A stretch of DNA of 64,000 nt from Apostichopus japonicus. Its lineage: Eukaryota > Echinodermata > Holothuroidea > Aspidochirotida > Stichopodidae. Below, piece by piece: positions 33,401 to 35,257 of the stretch. Position 1 is the stretch's first letter. The number at the start of each line of letters is the position of its first letter. The notes under the pieces are model-generated. The model saw nothing but the letters and a program-made list of their open reading frames with translations, searched no databases and was not told the DNA's origin. The position numbers and the translations under genes were made by a program. Location: positions 1,862,264-1,926,263 of the forward strand of contig NC_092583.1 of NCBI RefSeq assembly GCF_037975245.1. The letters run 5' to 3'.

Positions 33401-35181
33401 ATATTCGCTAATATTGGCACCGTTTTGGAAGGTGTTATGGTGCATTCTACTTTAAAGGGTTCCAAACCAAAAAAAGTGTTCACACTGAAGTTCTAAAAAT
33501 TGTTCATTGATATGAGATTTGAGTTCCAAATAGTTTTTTAAGAAATGATCGAGATTGATTCCGAAAACAGCAAAGAAAGAAGGGAAAAAAACCACAAAAT
33601 TTCCTCCACTTGGTAAAAATTGGTATACCAAGTAATTTCACTGTGAAAGTTTTTTAGAATATTTGCTTCAATATCTGGCAATTTGCATCACTTCTGTCAC
33701 ACAATTCTTTTCCAGGTCAGCGAACTTTTGAACAATTCCACGATATGGGCCTCCTTCAAGGACCAGAAACACGATCTGTTCCTCTCCGATTCTCAGATCA
33801 GTGGCTACCTGCAAGGTATTAAAGAGGAGGCGTTTTATCTCTTGAAACCCTTTTCATGTATGAATATTCATTGATCTGTATCAAAGCATCACATCATTCG
33901 AAAATATTGCGGCAATTTTTTTGTTTGTAACAAGAAACTTGTTGATGGCTGGCTTTTTTCTTCTCTTTTTTCTTCTTCCATTGAGGAGTCATGTTTGTAG
34001 TGTTGATGAGTTCTTTTAAGTAAAAAATAATGGATTAACTTTCAGGCCGGAAGTATATCCAAGGTCATCTCGATTAAGTCTGTTCAAGACATTCTGCGTT
34101 GTTTTAATACGAACATCTTGAGAAACATAACGGCTGTAGAAACGTAGCACTCAAATTGCTTTTTTTTTCTTTCTTTTTTTCCCTCGTTGGTCTAGGACAA
34201 ACCAGTTCTAAAGTTGTGCCTTAGAACAACCATATCATGTTACTTTTCAGGTCTGATAATTAGATCTGCACTAAAAATGATATGAAAATGGTTTGAAAAC
34301 ACTTTTAAACCGACGAGCAATGTTCGATCCAAAAATTCTGTCGGAAATTGAAGTAACGCTTTCGCTTATTTGTTGTTCATACTCTACTATAAAATTATCT
34401 CCGATTTTTTCAAAAGTACAAAAGGTACTTTTTGCTAGCACCGATAGTTTCCTTAATGGGTGGTGCACAATAATATACCAATGCTTAATTTCTGCTTAAA
34501 AGCCACAATTTAAAGGGTATTTTCAAGTCTGAAAATGACATCCGCTTTTTGAAACTTTCATAGGCTTCGACTAAATGCTAAACATCGATTTTTGAATACA
34601 TTTGTTCTGAGAGCTTGTTAGATGCAAAGATTTGTCAGAACTTGTTTGACCATAGCTGAATGATAAAAAATTATTACCATCAATACTTTGAAAGTCTGTT
34701 GAAAACGACATTTGAAAAAGACATCGAAAAAGACATTTTTCCGGTACGTTTCGAAACAGTTATATAATCTACCGGGAAAAAACTAGTTTTTTGAGGGCAT
34801 TTTAGTCCTGTTCCATGTGTGGTATTATTTTCTATAGATGGGATGTTATGATTCTACAGGCTGTTTTGAGCACTGCTGTGACTGCATGAATGTAACAAGA
34901 TGGTAAAATACATTGAGTTTATTTATCCTATGTATGTATGGCAAAAGATGTTACGTATGTAAACGCAAAACCATCTGATTTAAATAATCATGTTATATTT
35001 AACTTAACATTATAAATTTTCAAAAAATTTCAAATTCATTAGGGATTTTTTAATTTTTCTTCTTTCTTCTTCAACAGGCCCAGCAGTTGCTGGATACCTG
35101 ACGCAAGGTAACATTACAAGTTTGCCAACAGCGCCCCCACCAATGGACACAGCCAACCACGGACCAGCGCCGATCGAATGA
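114..35181 (+). CDS. DNAJC13: DnaJ homolog subfamily C member 13 (RME-8), 3' portion, 36 exons
   Basis: The gene encodes a large peripheral endosomal co-chaperone. In the known family it binds Hsc70 through its J domain, works with the sorting nexin/WASH machinery on early endosomes, and controls clathrin dynamics and endosome-to-Golgi or recycling traffic. Joining the 36 exons listed separately gives 1,504 residues and a stop, colinear with the C-terminal two thirds of vertebrate DNAJC13. Visible landmarks (window residue numbers): IWN repeats at 35-37, 463-465, 903-905 (IWD here) and 1192-1194; a GYF-like domain at about 235-290 (EWYYGN...LGP...W); a J domain at about 557-620 with HPD at 593-595. 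The remainder is armadillo-like helical sequence. The start codon and N-terminal PH-like region lie upstream of the window. All introns are GT-AG and every exon junction keeps frame. The alignment was made by eye against remembered family sequence. Confidence 0.96.
185..824. other. Intron 1, nothing recognised
   Basis: AT-rich intron between exons 1 and 2. I see no coding similarity, no long repeat and no RNA gene in it; the short open frames on the minus strand have no recognisable content. Confidence 0.6.
825..870 (+). CDS. DNAJC13: DNAJC13 exon 2, IWN repeat 1
   Basis: Residues 24-39, including [12 protein letters not shown]. This carries the first IWN motif (35-37). CTCTCAG acceptor, GTAAGC donor; a short 46-nt exon. 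Confidence 0.94.
1051..1220. repeat. Minisatellite in intron 2, ~20-21 bp unit
   Basis: About eight copies of a unit close to GTCATGGAAAACCTGAAATA, the last ones degenerate. Units of the GTCATGGAAAACCTG type occur widely as short tandem arrays in animal genomes. The rest of intron 2 (871-1454) shows nothing else. Confidence 0.85.
1455..1669 (+). CDS. DNAJC13: DNAJC13 exon 3
   Basis: Residues 40-111, starting [16 protein letters not shown] and including [16 protein letters not shown], all close to the vertebrate protein. TCTCAG acceptor; the donor is GTAAGT at 1670, splitting a Ser codon (TC|C). Confidence 0.95.
1789..2065. repeat. Minisatellite in intron 3, ~29 bp pyrimidine unit
   Basis: About nine copies of CTCCTCTTGCCCCTACAAC plus CCCCCTTCCTAAC, with length changes in the C runs. 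A C run (1679-1693) lies just upstream. TTTA-rich simple sequence follows at about 2210-2305. Confidence 0.9.
2587..2746 (+). CDS. DNAJC13: DNAJC13 exon 4
   Basis: Residues 111-164: [16 protein letters not shown], then [16 protein letters not shown] and [18 protein letters not shown] acceptor. The donor is GTAATT, and a 35-bp-stem palindrome begins 10 nt inside the intron. Confidence 0.95.
2757..2829. repeat. 35-bp-arm palindrome next to exon 4 donor
   Basis: Inverted repeat with arms 2757-2791 and 2795-2829 and a TCG loop. There are three differences between the arms; in plus-strand RNA two become G-U pairs and one an A-C mismatch. It starts 10 nt after the exon 4 donor. It could be a very short foldback MITE. 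Confidence 0.85.
3495..3659 (+). CDS. DNAJC13: DNAJC13 exon 5
   Basis: Residues 165-219: [17 protein letters not shown], then [20 protein letters not shown]. Acceptor TTTTTCAG after a long T run; donor GTGAGT. Exactly 55 codons, phase 0 at both ends. Confidence 0.95.
3660..4460. other. Intron 5, nothing recognised
   Basis: AT-rich sequence, with a run of TATA/ATAT-like simple DNA around 4180-4260. No repeat family or gene seen. Confidence 0.6.
4461..4565 (+). CDS. DNAJC13: DNAJC13 exon 6, GYF-like domain N-half
   Basis: Residues 220-254: [10 protein letters not shown], then [21 protein letters not shown]. The W-Y-x-G...GP-[FY] pattern is the start of the GYF_2-type domain of RME-8. CCGCAG acceptor, GTGAGA donor. 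Confidence 0.95.
4566..5142. other. Intron 6, nothing recognised
   Basis: Non-repetitive AT-rich intron; no gene or mobile-element similarity seen. Confidence 0.6.
5143..5345 (+). CDS. DNAJC13: DNAJC13 exon 7, GYF-like domain C-half
   Basis: Residues 255-322: [20 protein letters not shown] completes the GYF-like domain, followed by [20 protein letters not shown] and [17 protein letters not shown]. Acceptor GAACAG; donor GTGAGT splits an Arg codon. Confidence 0.96.
5346..6058. other. Intron 7, G-rich patch only
   Basis: Contains a G-rich patch (about 5664-5712) on the plus strand; otherwise nothing recognised. An open frame running out of exon 7 is read-through into the intron, not coding. 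Confidence 0.6.
6059..6143 (+). CDS. DNAJC13: DNAJC13 exon 8
   Basis: Residues 322-350: [18 protein letters not shown], then CLPHVVQ, matching the vertebrate NAIIRPLP...LPHIIQ segment. TTTTGCAG acceptor, GTAGTG donor. Confidence 0.94.
6144..6753. other. Intron 8, T-run before exon 9
   Basis: A T run of about 28 bases (6704-6732) lies just before the exon 9 acceptor. An 87-codon open frame at 6346-6609 has no recognisable family. Confidence 0.55.
6754..6908 (+). CDS. DNAJC13: DNAJC13 exon 9
   Basis: Residues 351-402: [20 protein letters not shown], then [20 protein letters not shown]. This is one of the most conserved blocks of the family. It follows a T-rich tract (6704-6732). Donor GTAAAG; the Trp codon is split TG|G. 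Confidence 0.96.
7099..7144 (+). CDS. DNAJC13: DNAJC13 exon 10
   Basis: Residues 402-417: [17 protein letters not shown] 46-nt exon between CCAG and GTATGA; vertebrate counterpart ends KQAFKSEE. Confidence 0.94.
7405..7559 (+). CDS. DNAJC13: DNAJC13 exon 11, IWN repeat 2
   Basis: Residues 418-469: [20 protein letters not shown], then [16 protein letters not shown]. It carries the second IWN (463-465). TTTAG acceptor, GTAAGG donor. Confidence 0.95.
7871..7973. repeat. Dispersed 103-bp repeat, copy 1 (intron 11)
   Basis: Nearly identical (a few substitutions in 103 bp) and in the same orientation to 14321-14423 in intron 17. It begins TTCTTTT, then TACCTCGGGGACAAAAACTA, and ends in a T run. 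Both copies lie shortly upstream of an acceptor. Confidence 0.9.
8040..8241 (+). CDS. DNAJC13: DNAJC13 exon 12
   Basis: Residues 469-536: [20 protein letters not shown], then [19 protein letters not shown] and [15 protein letters not shown] acceptor, GTAAGT donor. A 103-bp dispersed repeat ends about 65 bp upstream. Confidence 0.96.
8282..8552 (+). mobile_element. 3' end of an L2/CR1-type LINE in intron 12
   Basis: One frame reads [19 protein letters not shown], then [15 protein letters not shown] and a stop at 8441-8443. This is the typical C terminus of L2/CR1-group reverse transcriptases (xxWNxLPxxVR...FKxxLKTxLF). A non-coding tail with GCGCTATATAAATG and an ATT repeat follows. 5'-truncated, as usual for LINE copies. 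Confidence 0.85.
8861..8976 (+). CDS. DNAJC13: DNAJC13 exon 13, start of J domain
   Basis: Residues 537-575: [18 protein letters not shown], then [15 protein letters not shown], which is helix I of the J domain. The acceptor is an unusual AAG (TTTCCAAG). Donor GTGAGT; a Gly codon is split GG|C. Confidence 0.94.
8977..9620. other. Intron 13, nothing recognised
   Basis: AT-rich intron inside the J-domain coding region. No repeat or gene seen; short open frames carry no recognisable motif. Confidence 0.55.
9621..9699 (+). CDS. DNAJC13: DNAJC13 exon 14, J-domain HPD motif
   Basis: Residues 575-601: [20 protein letters not shown] followed by KNPEGR. This is J-domain helix II and the loop with the HPD tripeptide (593-595) that stimulates Hsp70 ATPase in this family. 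TTTTAG acceptor, GTAAGT donor. Confidence 0.97.
10152..10224 (+). mobile_element. LINE/SINE 3'-tail remnant in intron 14
   Basis: GCGCTTTGAAGCAGCTC, then GCGTTATATAAATATTAC and an ATT-rich end. This matches the tails of the LINE end at 8.5 kb and the SINE at 22.2 kb. A short relic; the body cannot be identified. Confidence 0.65.
10293..10603 (+). repeat. Tandem array of the exon 15 acceptor
   Basis: Six acceptor-bearing units. AG dinucleotides end at 10345, 10397, 10448, 10499, 10551 and 10603 (the last is the real site), a spacing of 51-52 bp. Each unit carries a pyrimidine tract (CTCTGTTTTGTTCAG or close) followed by a decayed copy of the first ~20 bases of exon 15 (GATGTCTTCGAGGCAGTAAA-like). 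Confidence 0.92.
10604..10739 (+). CDS. DNAJC13: DNAJC13 exon 15, J-domain helix III
   Basis: Residues 602-647: [16 protein letters not shown] closes the J domain; then [20 protein letters not shown]. The acceptor (TTTTGTTCAG) and first bases of this exon are repeated five times upstream at 51-52 bp spacing. Donor GTAAGT. Confidence 0.96.
10740..11512. other. Intron 15, nothing recognised
   Basis: AT-rich intron with C-rich patches near 11160-11200 and 11480-11505. No gene or repeat family seen. Confidence 0.55.
11513..11697 (+). CDS. DNAJC13: DNAJC13 exon 16
   Basis: Residues 647-708: [20 protein letters not shown], then [20 protein letters not shown]. Acceptor ATCAAG (AAG type) after a C-rich tract; donor GTGAGT. 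Confidence 0.96.
11698..12531. other. Intron 16, G run and ATT-rich tract
   Basis: A G run at about 11927-11938 and ATT/TTA-rich simple sequence at about 12216-12345, perhaps the tail of an old LINE or SINE. No body is recognisable. Confidence 0.55.
12532..12606 (+). CDS. DNAJC13: DNAJC13 exon 17
   Basis: Residues 709-733: [20 protein letters not shown], then EMAVM. Vertebrate counterpart is LQEAFSRC...SDMSV. TTCGATAG acceptor, GTAAGA donor. Confidence 0.91.
12937..14117. mobile_element. Inverted-repeat element with AGCTCATACC ends (intron 17)
   Basis: It starts with a 28-bp near-perfect palindrome (12937-12964; AGCTCATACC, AGCATGCT, GGTGTGAGCT) and ends with GGTATGAGCT (14108-14117), the complement of the start. 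The body repeats phrases such as AAACTTGG and GGGGTCAAAGGTCA, typical of a long non-autonomous DNA transposon family common in marine invertebrates. A CAGTGGTGTAGCCAGG end (13965-13980) may mark a nested hAT relic. No transposase is visible. Confidence 0.6.
14321..14423. repeat. Dispersed 103-bp repeat, copy 2 (intron 17)
   Basis: Partner of 7871-7973, about 125 bp upstream of exon 18. Just before it (14297-14320) lies GAATTTGCGGAAATATCCGT, which resembles the 3' end of the repeat itself, as if units had been tandem. Confidence 0.9.
14548..14664 (+). CDS. DNAJC13: DNAJC13 exon 18
   Basis: Residues 734-772: [18 protein letters not shown], then [23 protein letters not shown] acceptor, GTAACA donor; 39 codons. 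Confidence 0.94.
14665..15291. other. Intron 18, nothing recognised
   Basis: AT-rich, with a short (TA)n at about 14837-14850 and a C-rich patch just before exon 19. No gene or repeat family seen. Confidence 0.55.
15292..15471 (+). CDS. DNAJC13: DNAJC13 exon 19
   Basis: Residues 773-832: [20 protein letters not shown], then [17 protein letters not shown] and NEETNQQ. Its donor CAACAG|GTATTA is a weak match to consensus and is copied seven times in the intron that follows. Confidence 0.95.
15462..16245 (+). repeat. Tandem array of the exon 19 donor
   Basis: Eight units of about 83-106 bp. Each carries CAACAG|GTATTAAAGTAG, TATCTGACAGG, a C run, CCCTATTTGATGCCACT and CCATCTACC. GT donors fall at 15472 (real), 15573, 15670, 15776, 15859, 15948, 16051 and 16150. 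The unit at 16051 reads CAACAG|GTAAGA, a better consensus match than the real donor. Reading through the real donor meets TAG within four codons. Confidence 0.93.
16547..16714 (+). CDS. DNAJC13: DNAJC13 exon 20
   Basis: Residues 833-888: [20 protein letters not shown], then [19 protein letters not shown]. Acceptor AAAAG; donor GTAAGT. It is followed by the largest intron (4.4 kb). Confidence 0.95.
16985..17912. repeat. 930-bp array of 16-17 bp units (intron 20)
   Basis: About 57 units of TGTATTTACATTGCAG, TGTATATACATTGCAG and the 17-bp TGTATTTTACATTGCAG, with GCGG variants. The order of unit types is itself partly repeated: a block ending in TATATTGACATTGCAG and TGTATTGACATTCCAG occurs near 17470-17505 and again near 17810-17850. 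All plus-strand frames stay open through much of the array, which explains the long low-complexity open frames there. Confidence 0.95.
19140..20490. repeat. Degenerate minisatellite, GACCCTAGTGGTACTTC-like units
   Basis: Irregularly spaced degenerate units around TTTGACCCTAGTGGTACTTC, often followed by TTTTCCACCT and GTGTATACC-like words. It is interrupted by the MITE at 19641-19890. Old and heavily diverged. Confidence 0.65.
19641..19890. mobile_element. 250-bp MITE with ~49-bp terminal inverted repeats
   Basis: Ends are TAAAGCCCGGGTCACATC on the left and the complementary GATGTGACCCGGGCTTTA on the right. The TIR extends about 49 bp with three mismatches, to GATTCAACTCGCAA. If the terminal TA on each side is the target duplication, the element begins AAGCCCGGG and would suit a TA-targeting superfamily; that assignment is uncertain. 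Confidence 0.85.
20601..20838. repeat. 20-bp minisatellite (intron 20)
   Basis: About twelve units of GGACAGTGTCCGGATTAGAA with CCGATT and CTGATT variants and one shortened unit near 20720. Confidence 0.93.
21150..21263 (+). CDS. DNAJC13: DNAJC13 exon 21, IWN repeat 3 (IWD variant)
   Basis: Residues 889-926: [20 protein letters not shown], then [12 protein letters not shown]. The third IWN motif reads IWD at 903-905, from codons ATC TGG GAT. TTTGCAG acceptor, GTAAGA donor. Confidence 0.95.
21519..21635 (+). CDS. DNAJC13: DNAJC13 exon 22
   Basis: Residues 927-965: [20 protein letters not shown], then [25 protein letters not shown] acceptor, GTAAGT donor. The last ~70 bp and the donor are repeated twice in the next intron. 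Confidence 0.95.
21765..21835 (+). pseudogene. Partial copy of exon 22, copy 2
   Basis: Decayed duplicate of the 3' part of exon 22 with its donor (GT at 21829). In the original frame it still reads [20 protein letters not shown], then LLE, without a stop. No good acceptor lies at the matching 5' position. The nearest AGs would give stop-containing exons. Confidence 0.85.
21951..22021 (+). pseudogene. Partial copy of exon 22, copy 3
   Basis: Second duplicate, donor GT at 22015. It reads [20 protein letters not shown], then FLE, open in the original frame. It shares changes with copy 2 (LVIG; Tyr to Asn) that exon 22 lacks, so copies 2 and 3 arose from one another. Repeat period is 193 then 186 bp. 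Confidence 0.85.
22138..22457 (-). mobile_element. tRNA-derived SINE with L2-type tail (intron 22)
   Basis: Read on the minus strand: a tRNA-like head with A-box region TGGCTAAGGCGTCGG and B box GGTTCGATTCC, a body with GATGGGGCAAGATGC and CCACCCAGGGGTTAAATG, and a tail GCGCTATATAAAAAG plus ATT repeats. It sits between TTATAAATAT and AGGTTTAGTTTC, the border seen uninterrupted in the exon 22 copies, so it inserted into a fourth unit of that array. Confidence 0.9.
22509..22562 (+). CDS. DNAJC13: DNAJC13 exon 23
   Basis: Residues 966-983: [19 protein letters not shown] 54-nt exon, CTACAG to GTAAAT. It lies about 50 bp downstream of a SINE. Confidence 0.93.
22563..23301. other. Intron 23, G-rich and C-rich patches
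   Basis: G-rich sequence at about 22575-22660 and 23130-23170 and a C run near 22970-22985. No gene or transposon recognised. Confidence 0.55.
23302..23434 (+). CDS. DNAJC13: DNAJC13 exon 24
   Basis: Residues 984-1028: [18 protein letters not shown], then [15 protein letters not shown]. This is a less conserved part of the family. TGTACAG acceptor, GTGGGT donor. Confidence 0.92.
23435..24065. other. Intron 24, nothing recognised
   Basis: A G run at about 23524-23538 and otherwise unremarkable AT-rich sequence. Confidence 0.55.
24066..24157 (+). CDS. DNAJC13: DNAJC13 exon 25
   Basis: Residues 1028-1058: [20 protein letters not shown], then [11 protein letters not shown]; vertebrate HFKLIFSLLRV...ALEVV aligns. 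ATACAG acceptor, GTGAGT donor. Confidence 0.93.
24158..25057. other. Intron 25, short G-rich tandem repeat
   Basis: A GGGTGGGGCGGGCAACTG-like unit is repeated about three times at 24868-24925. Sequence near 24500-24570 (CCCCGGGCCC and a C run) may be a decayed transposon end, but no partner end was found. Confidence 0.5.
25058..25157 (+). CDS. DNAJC13: DNAJC13 exon 26
   Basis: Residues 1059-1092: [20 protein letters not shown], then [19 protein letters not shown] acceptor, GTGAGA donor; a Glu codon is split G|AA. Confidence 0.92.
25158..26083. other. Intron 26, nothing recognised
   Basis: AT-rich, non-repetitive; no gene or mobile-element match seen. Confidence 0.55.
26084..26158 (+). CDS. 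DNAJC13: DNAJC13 exon 27
   Basis: Residues 1092-1117: [20 protein letters not shown], then EIVNKG, an armadillo-like repeat. CTCACAG acceptor, GTAAAT donor. Confidence 0.94.
26282..26615 (+). mobile_element. hAT-type MITE, copy 1 (intron 27)
   Basis: 334 bp with ends CAGGCACGTAGC and GCTATGCGCCTG, flanked by a perfect 8-bp target duplication CTGCTCAG (26274-26281 and 26616-26623). CAGG ends plus 8-bp duplications are the hallmark of the hAT superfamily. Near the right end a 12-bp unit (CGCCCCACTCTT) occurs four times in tandem. No transposase; non-autonomous. A second copy lies at 31508-31812. Confidence 0.93.
26624..27367. other. Rest of intron 27
   Basis: Two loosely similar stretches (about 26640-26870 and 26920-27120) share GTGGTGGTAGG/GTGGGGG, TTCCATGTTTTGCAGGG, CTCAAA and ACAT words. 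They look like an old ~300-bp direct duplication. Confidence 0.55.
27368..27568 (+). CDS. DNAJC13: DNAJC13 exon 28
   Basis: Residues 1117-1184: [20 protein letters not shown], then [20 protein letters not shown] and [12 protein letters not shown]. Very high family conservation. Acceptor TCAAAG (AAG type), GTAAAA donor. Confidence 0.96.
27569..29008. other. Intron 28, includes an unexplained base-balanced block
   Basis: C-rich simple stretches at 27700-27770 and 28010-28110, then a less AT-rich, non-repetitive block at about 28310-28790 with an open frame (28638-28796) after TCTCTGCAG. The frame does not match the phase needed between exons 28 and 29, so it is not an in-frame cassette exon. 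A G-rich tract follows at 28860-28890. Confidence 0.5.
29009..29090 (+). CDS. DNAJC13: DNAJC13 exon 29, IWN repeat 4
   Basis: Residues 1184-1211: [20 protein letters not shown], then VVKKMKNR. It carries the fourth IWN (1192-1194). CGCCCAG acceptor, GTGAGT donor. Confidence 0.95.
29091..29427. other. Intron 29
   Basis: 337 bp, less AT-rich than neighbours near 29110-29300 and with a TCTC tract before exon 30. No gene or repeat family recognised. Confidence 0.5.
29428..29470 (+). CDS. DNAJC13: DNAJC13 exon 30
   Basis: Residues 1211-1225: [14 protein letters not shown]. At 43 nt it is the smallest exon here. TCCATAG acceptor, GTAAAT donor. Confidence 0.93.
29471..30151. other. Intron 30, nothing recognised
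   Basis: AT-rich with a G run near 30088-30097; no repeat family or RNA gene seen. Confidence 0.55.
30152..30325 (+). CDS. DNAJC13: DNAJC13 exon 31
   Basis: Residues 1226-1283: [20 protein letters not shown], then [27 protein letters not shown] acceptor, GTAAGA donor. A long palindrome begins about 40-150 bp downstream. Confidence 0.95.
30516..30561 (-). ncRNA. Candidate type I hammerhead ribozyme, left arm
   Basis: Exact complement of the right-arm copy, hence the same ribozyme on the minus strand. A transcript through the whole palindrome would rather form one long hairpin; a transcript starting inside an arm would be needed for folding. Confidence 0.55.
30573..30618 (+). ncRNA. Candidate type I hammerhead ribozyme, right arm
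   Basis: Core elements in order: stem I strand AGTTGT; CTGAAGA (the CUGANGA core) at 30579-30585; stem II CGC/GCG with an AATAAA loop, closed by a U-U mismatch; GAAA at 30600-30603; a short stem III (CT/AG, CCG loop) with the A15.1-U16.1 pair; GUU cleavage triplet ending at 30612; stem I strand ACAACT. Short stem III and open stem I are the form reported for Penelope-like elements. Stem II is weak and GUU is a slower triplet, so activity is unproven. Confidence 0.6.
30721..30746. repeat. (TA)n tract, intron 31
   Basis: Simple TA dinucleotide run, following a small hairpin sequence (GCTCTGTCC...GGACATAGAGC, about 30661-30683). Confidence 0.85.
30876..31055 (+). CDS. DNAJC13: DNAJC13 exon 32
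   Basis: Residues 1284-1343: [19 protein letters not shown], then [20 protein letters not shown] and [17 protein letters not shown] acceptor, GTGAGT donor. Confidence 0.94.
31056..31499. other. Intron 32, 5' part
   Basis: AT-rich with a C run at 31321-31330; nothing recognised before the MITE. Short CTGTCTGTCCATGTAT repeats follow the MITE at 31835-31875. Confidence 0.5.
31508..31812 (-). mobile_element. hAT-type MITE, copy 2, opposite orientation (intron 32)
   Basis: Same family as 26282-26615 but reversed. Ends CAGGCTGGTAGCC and ACTACAAGCCTG, with a perfect 8-bp target duplication TAAACTGT (31500-31507 and 31813-31820). Shared internal words in complement include TTGCATCTAAGCATTT-like and TTTGCCGAGGGAGGGGCGAA-like segments. 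It lacks the 12-bp tandem repeats of copy 1 and has a G run instead. Confidence 0.93.
31895..32035 (+). CDS. DNAJC13: DNAJC13 exon 33
   Basis: Residues 1344-1390: [20 protein letters not shown], then [27 protein letters not shown] acceptor, GTAAGA donor; 47 codons. Confidence 0.94.
32036..32741. other. Intron 33, 5' part
   Basis: C runs near 32085-32102 and a pyrimidine-rich stretch at 32535-32680. Otherwise nothing recognised; the pyrimidine-rich stretch may belong to the Penelope-like relic. Confidence 0.5.
32742..32783 (+). mobile_element. Penelope-like terminal module (intron 33)
   Basis: GCCTTTGAAGAAGATCC, TGCTA, GGATCGAAACGTCAGGC: a GATCC/GGATC hairpin followed by GAAACGTC, with GCCT/AGGC closing. 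This layout resembles the hammerhead-bearing terminal regions of Penelope-like retroelements, but the CUGANGA core is broken (UUGAAGA plus an extra A), so it is a relic or a non-ribozyme relative. Confidence 0.55.
32829..32969 (+). CDS. DNAJC13: DNAJC13 exon 34
   Basis: Residues 1391-1437: [20 protein letters not shown], then [27 protein letters not shown] acceptor, GTACGT donor. Confidence 0.95.
32970..33715. other. Intron 34, ATGCAAAT-type repeats
   Basis: At 33015-33075 the words ATTATGCAAATT and ATGCAAAT (POU/octamer-like) recur several times in tandem. The rest is AT-rich without recognised features. Confidence 0.55.
33716..33815 (+). CDS. DNAJC13: DNAJC13 exon 35
   Basis: Residues 1438-1471: [20 protein letters not shown], then [19 protein letters not shown] acceptor; donor GTATTA, a weak match like that of exon 19. 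Confidence 0.95.
33816..35077. other. Intron 35, nothing recognised
   Basis: 1.26 kb AT-rich sequence. Short open frames on both strands around 34271-34499 are overlapping and without recognisable motifs. Confidence 0.55.
35078..35181 (+). CDS. DNAJC13: DNAJC13 exon 36, C terminus and stop
   Basis: Residues 1471-1504 and TGA at 35179-35181: [20 protein letters not shown], then a short Pro-rich tail. GPxVAGYLT followed by a low-complexity tail is how vertebrate DNAJC13 also ends. AACAG acceptor. Confidence 0.94.
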
Positions 35182-35251
35182 AAACCGGAAGCGAGCAAGG
35201 TCGCTTGCCCTGCGTCGGTTTGTACGGTCTCCATAGCAAGGAGGGACGGAA

Positions 35252-35257
35252 AATAAA
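35252..35257 (+). terminator. Possible DNAJC13 polyadenylation signal
   Basis: The first AATAAA lies 71 bp after the stop codon. The 3' UTR could be longer, because many further AATAAA motifs occur downstream in this AT-rich DNA (for example near 36.9 and 38.4 kb). Only transcript ends would decide. Confidence 0.4.
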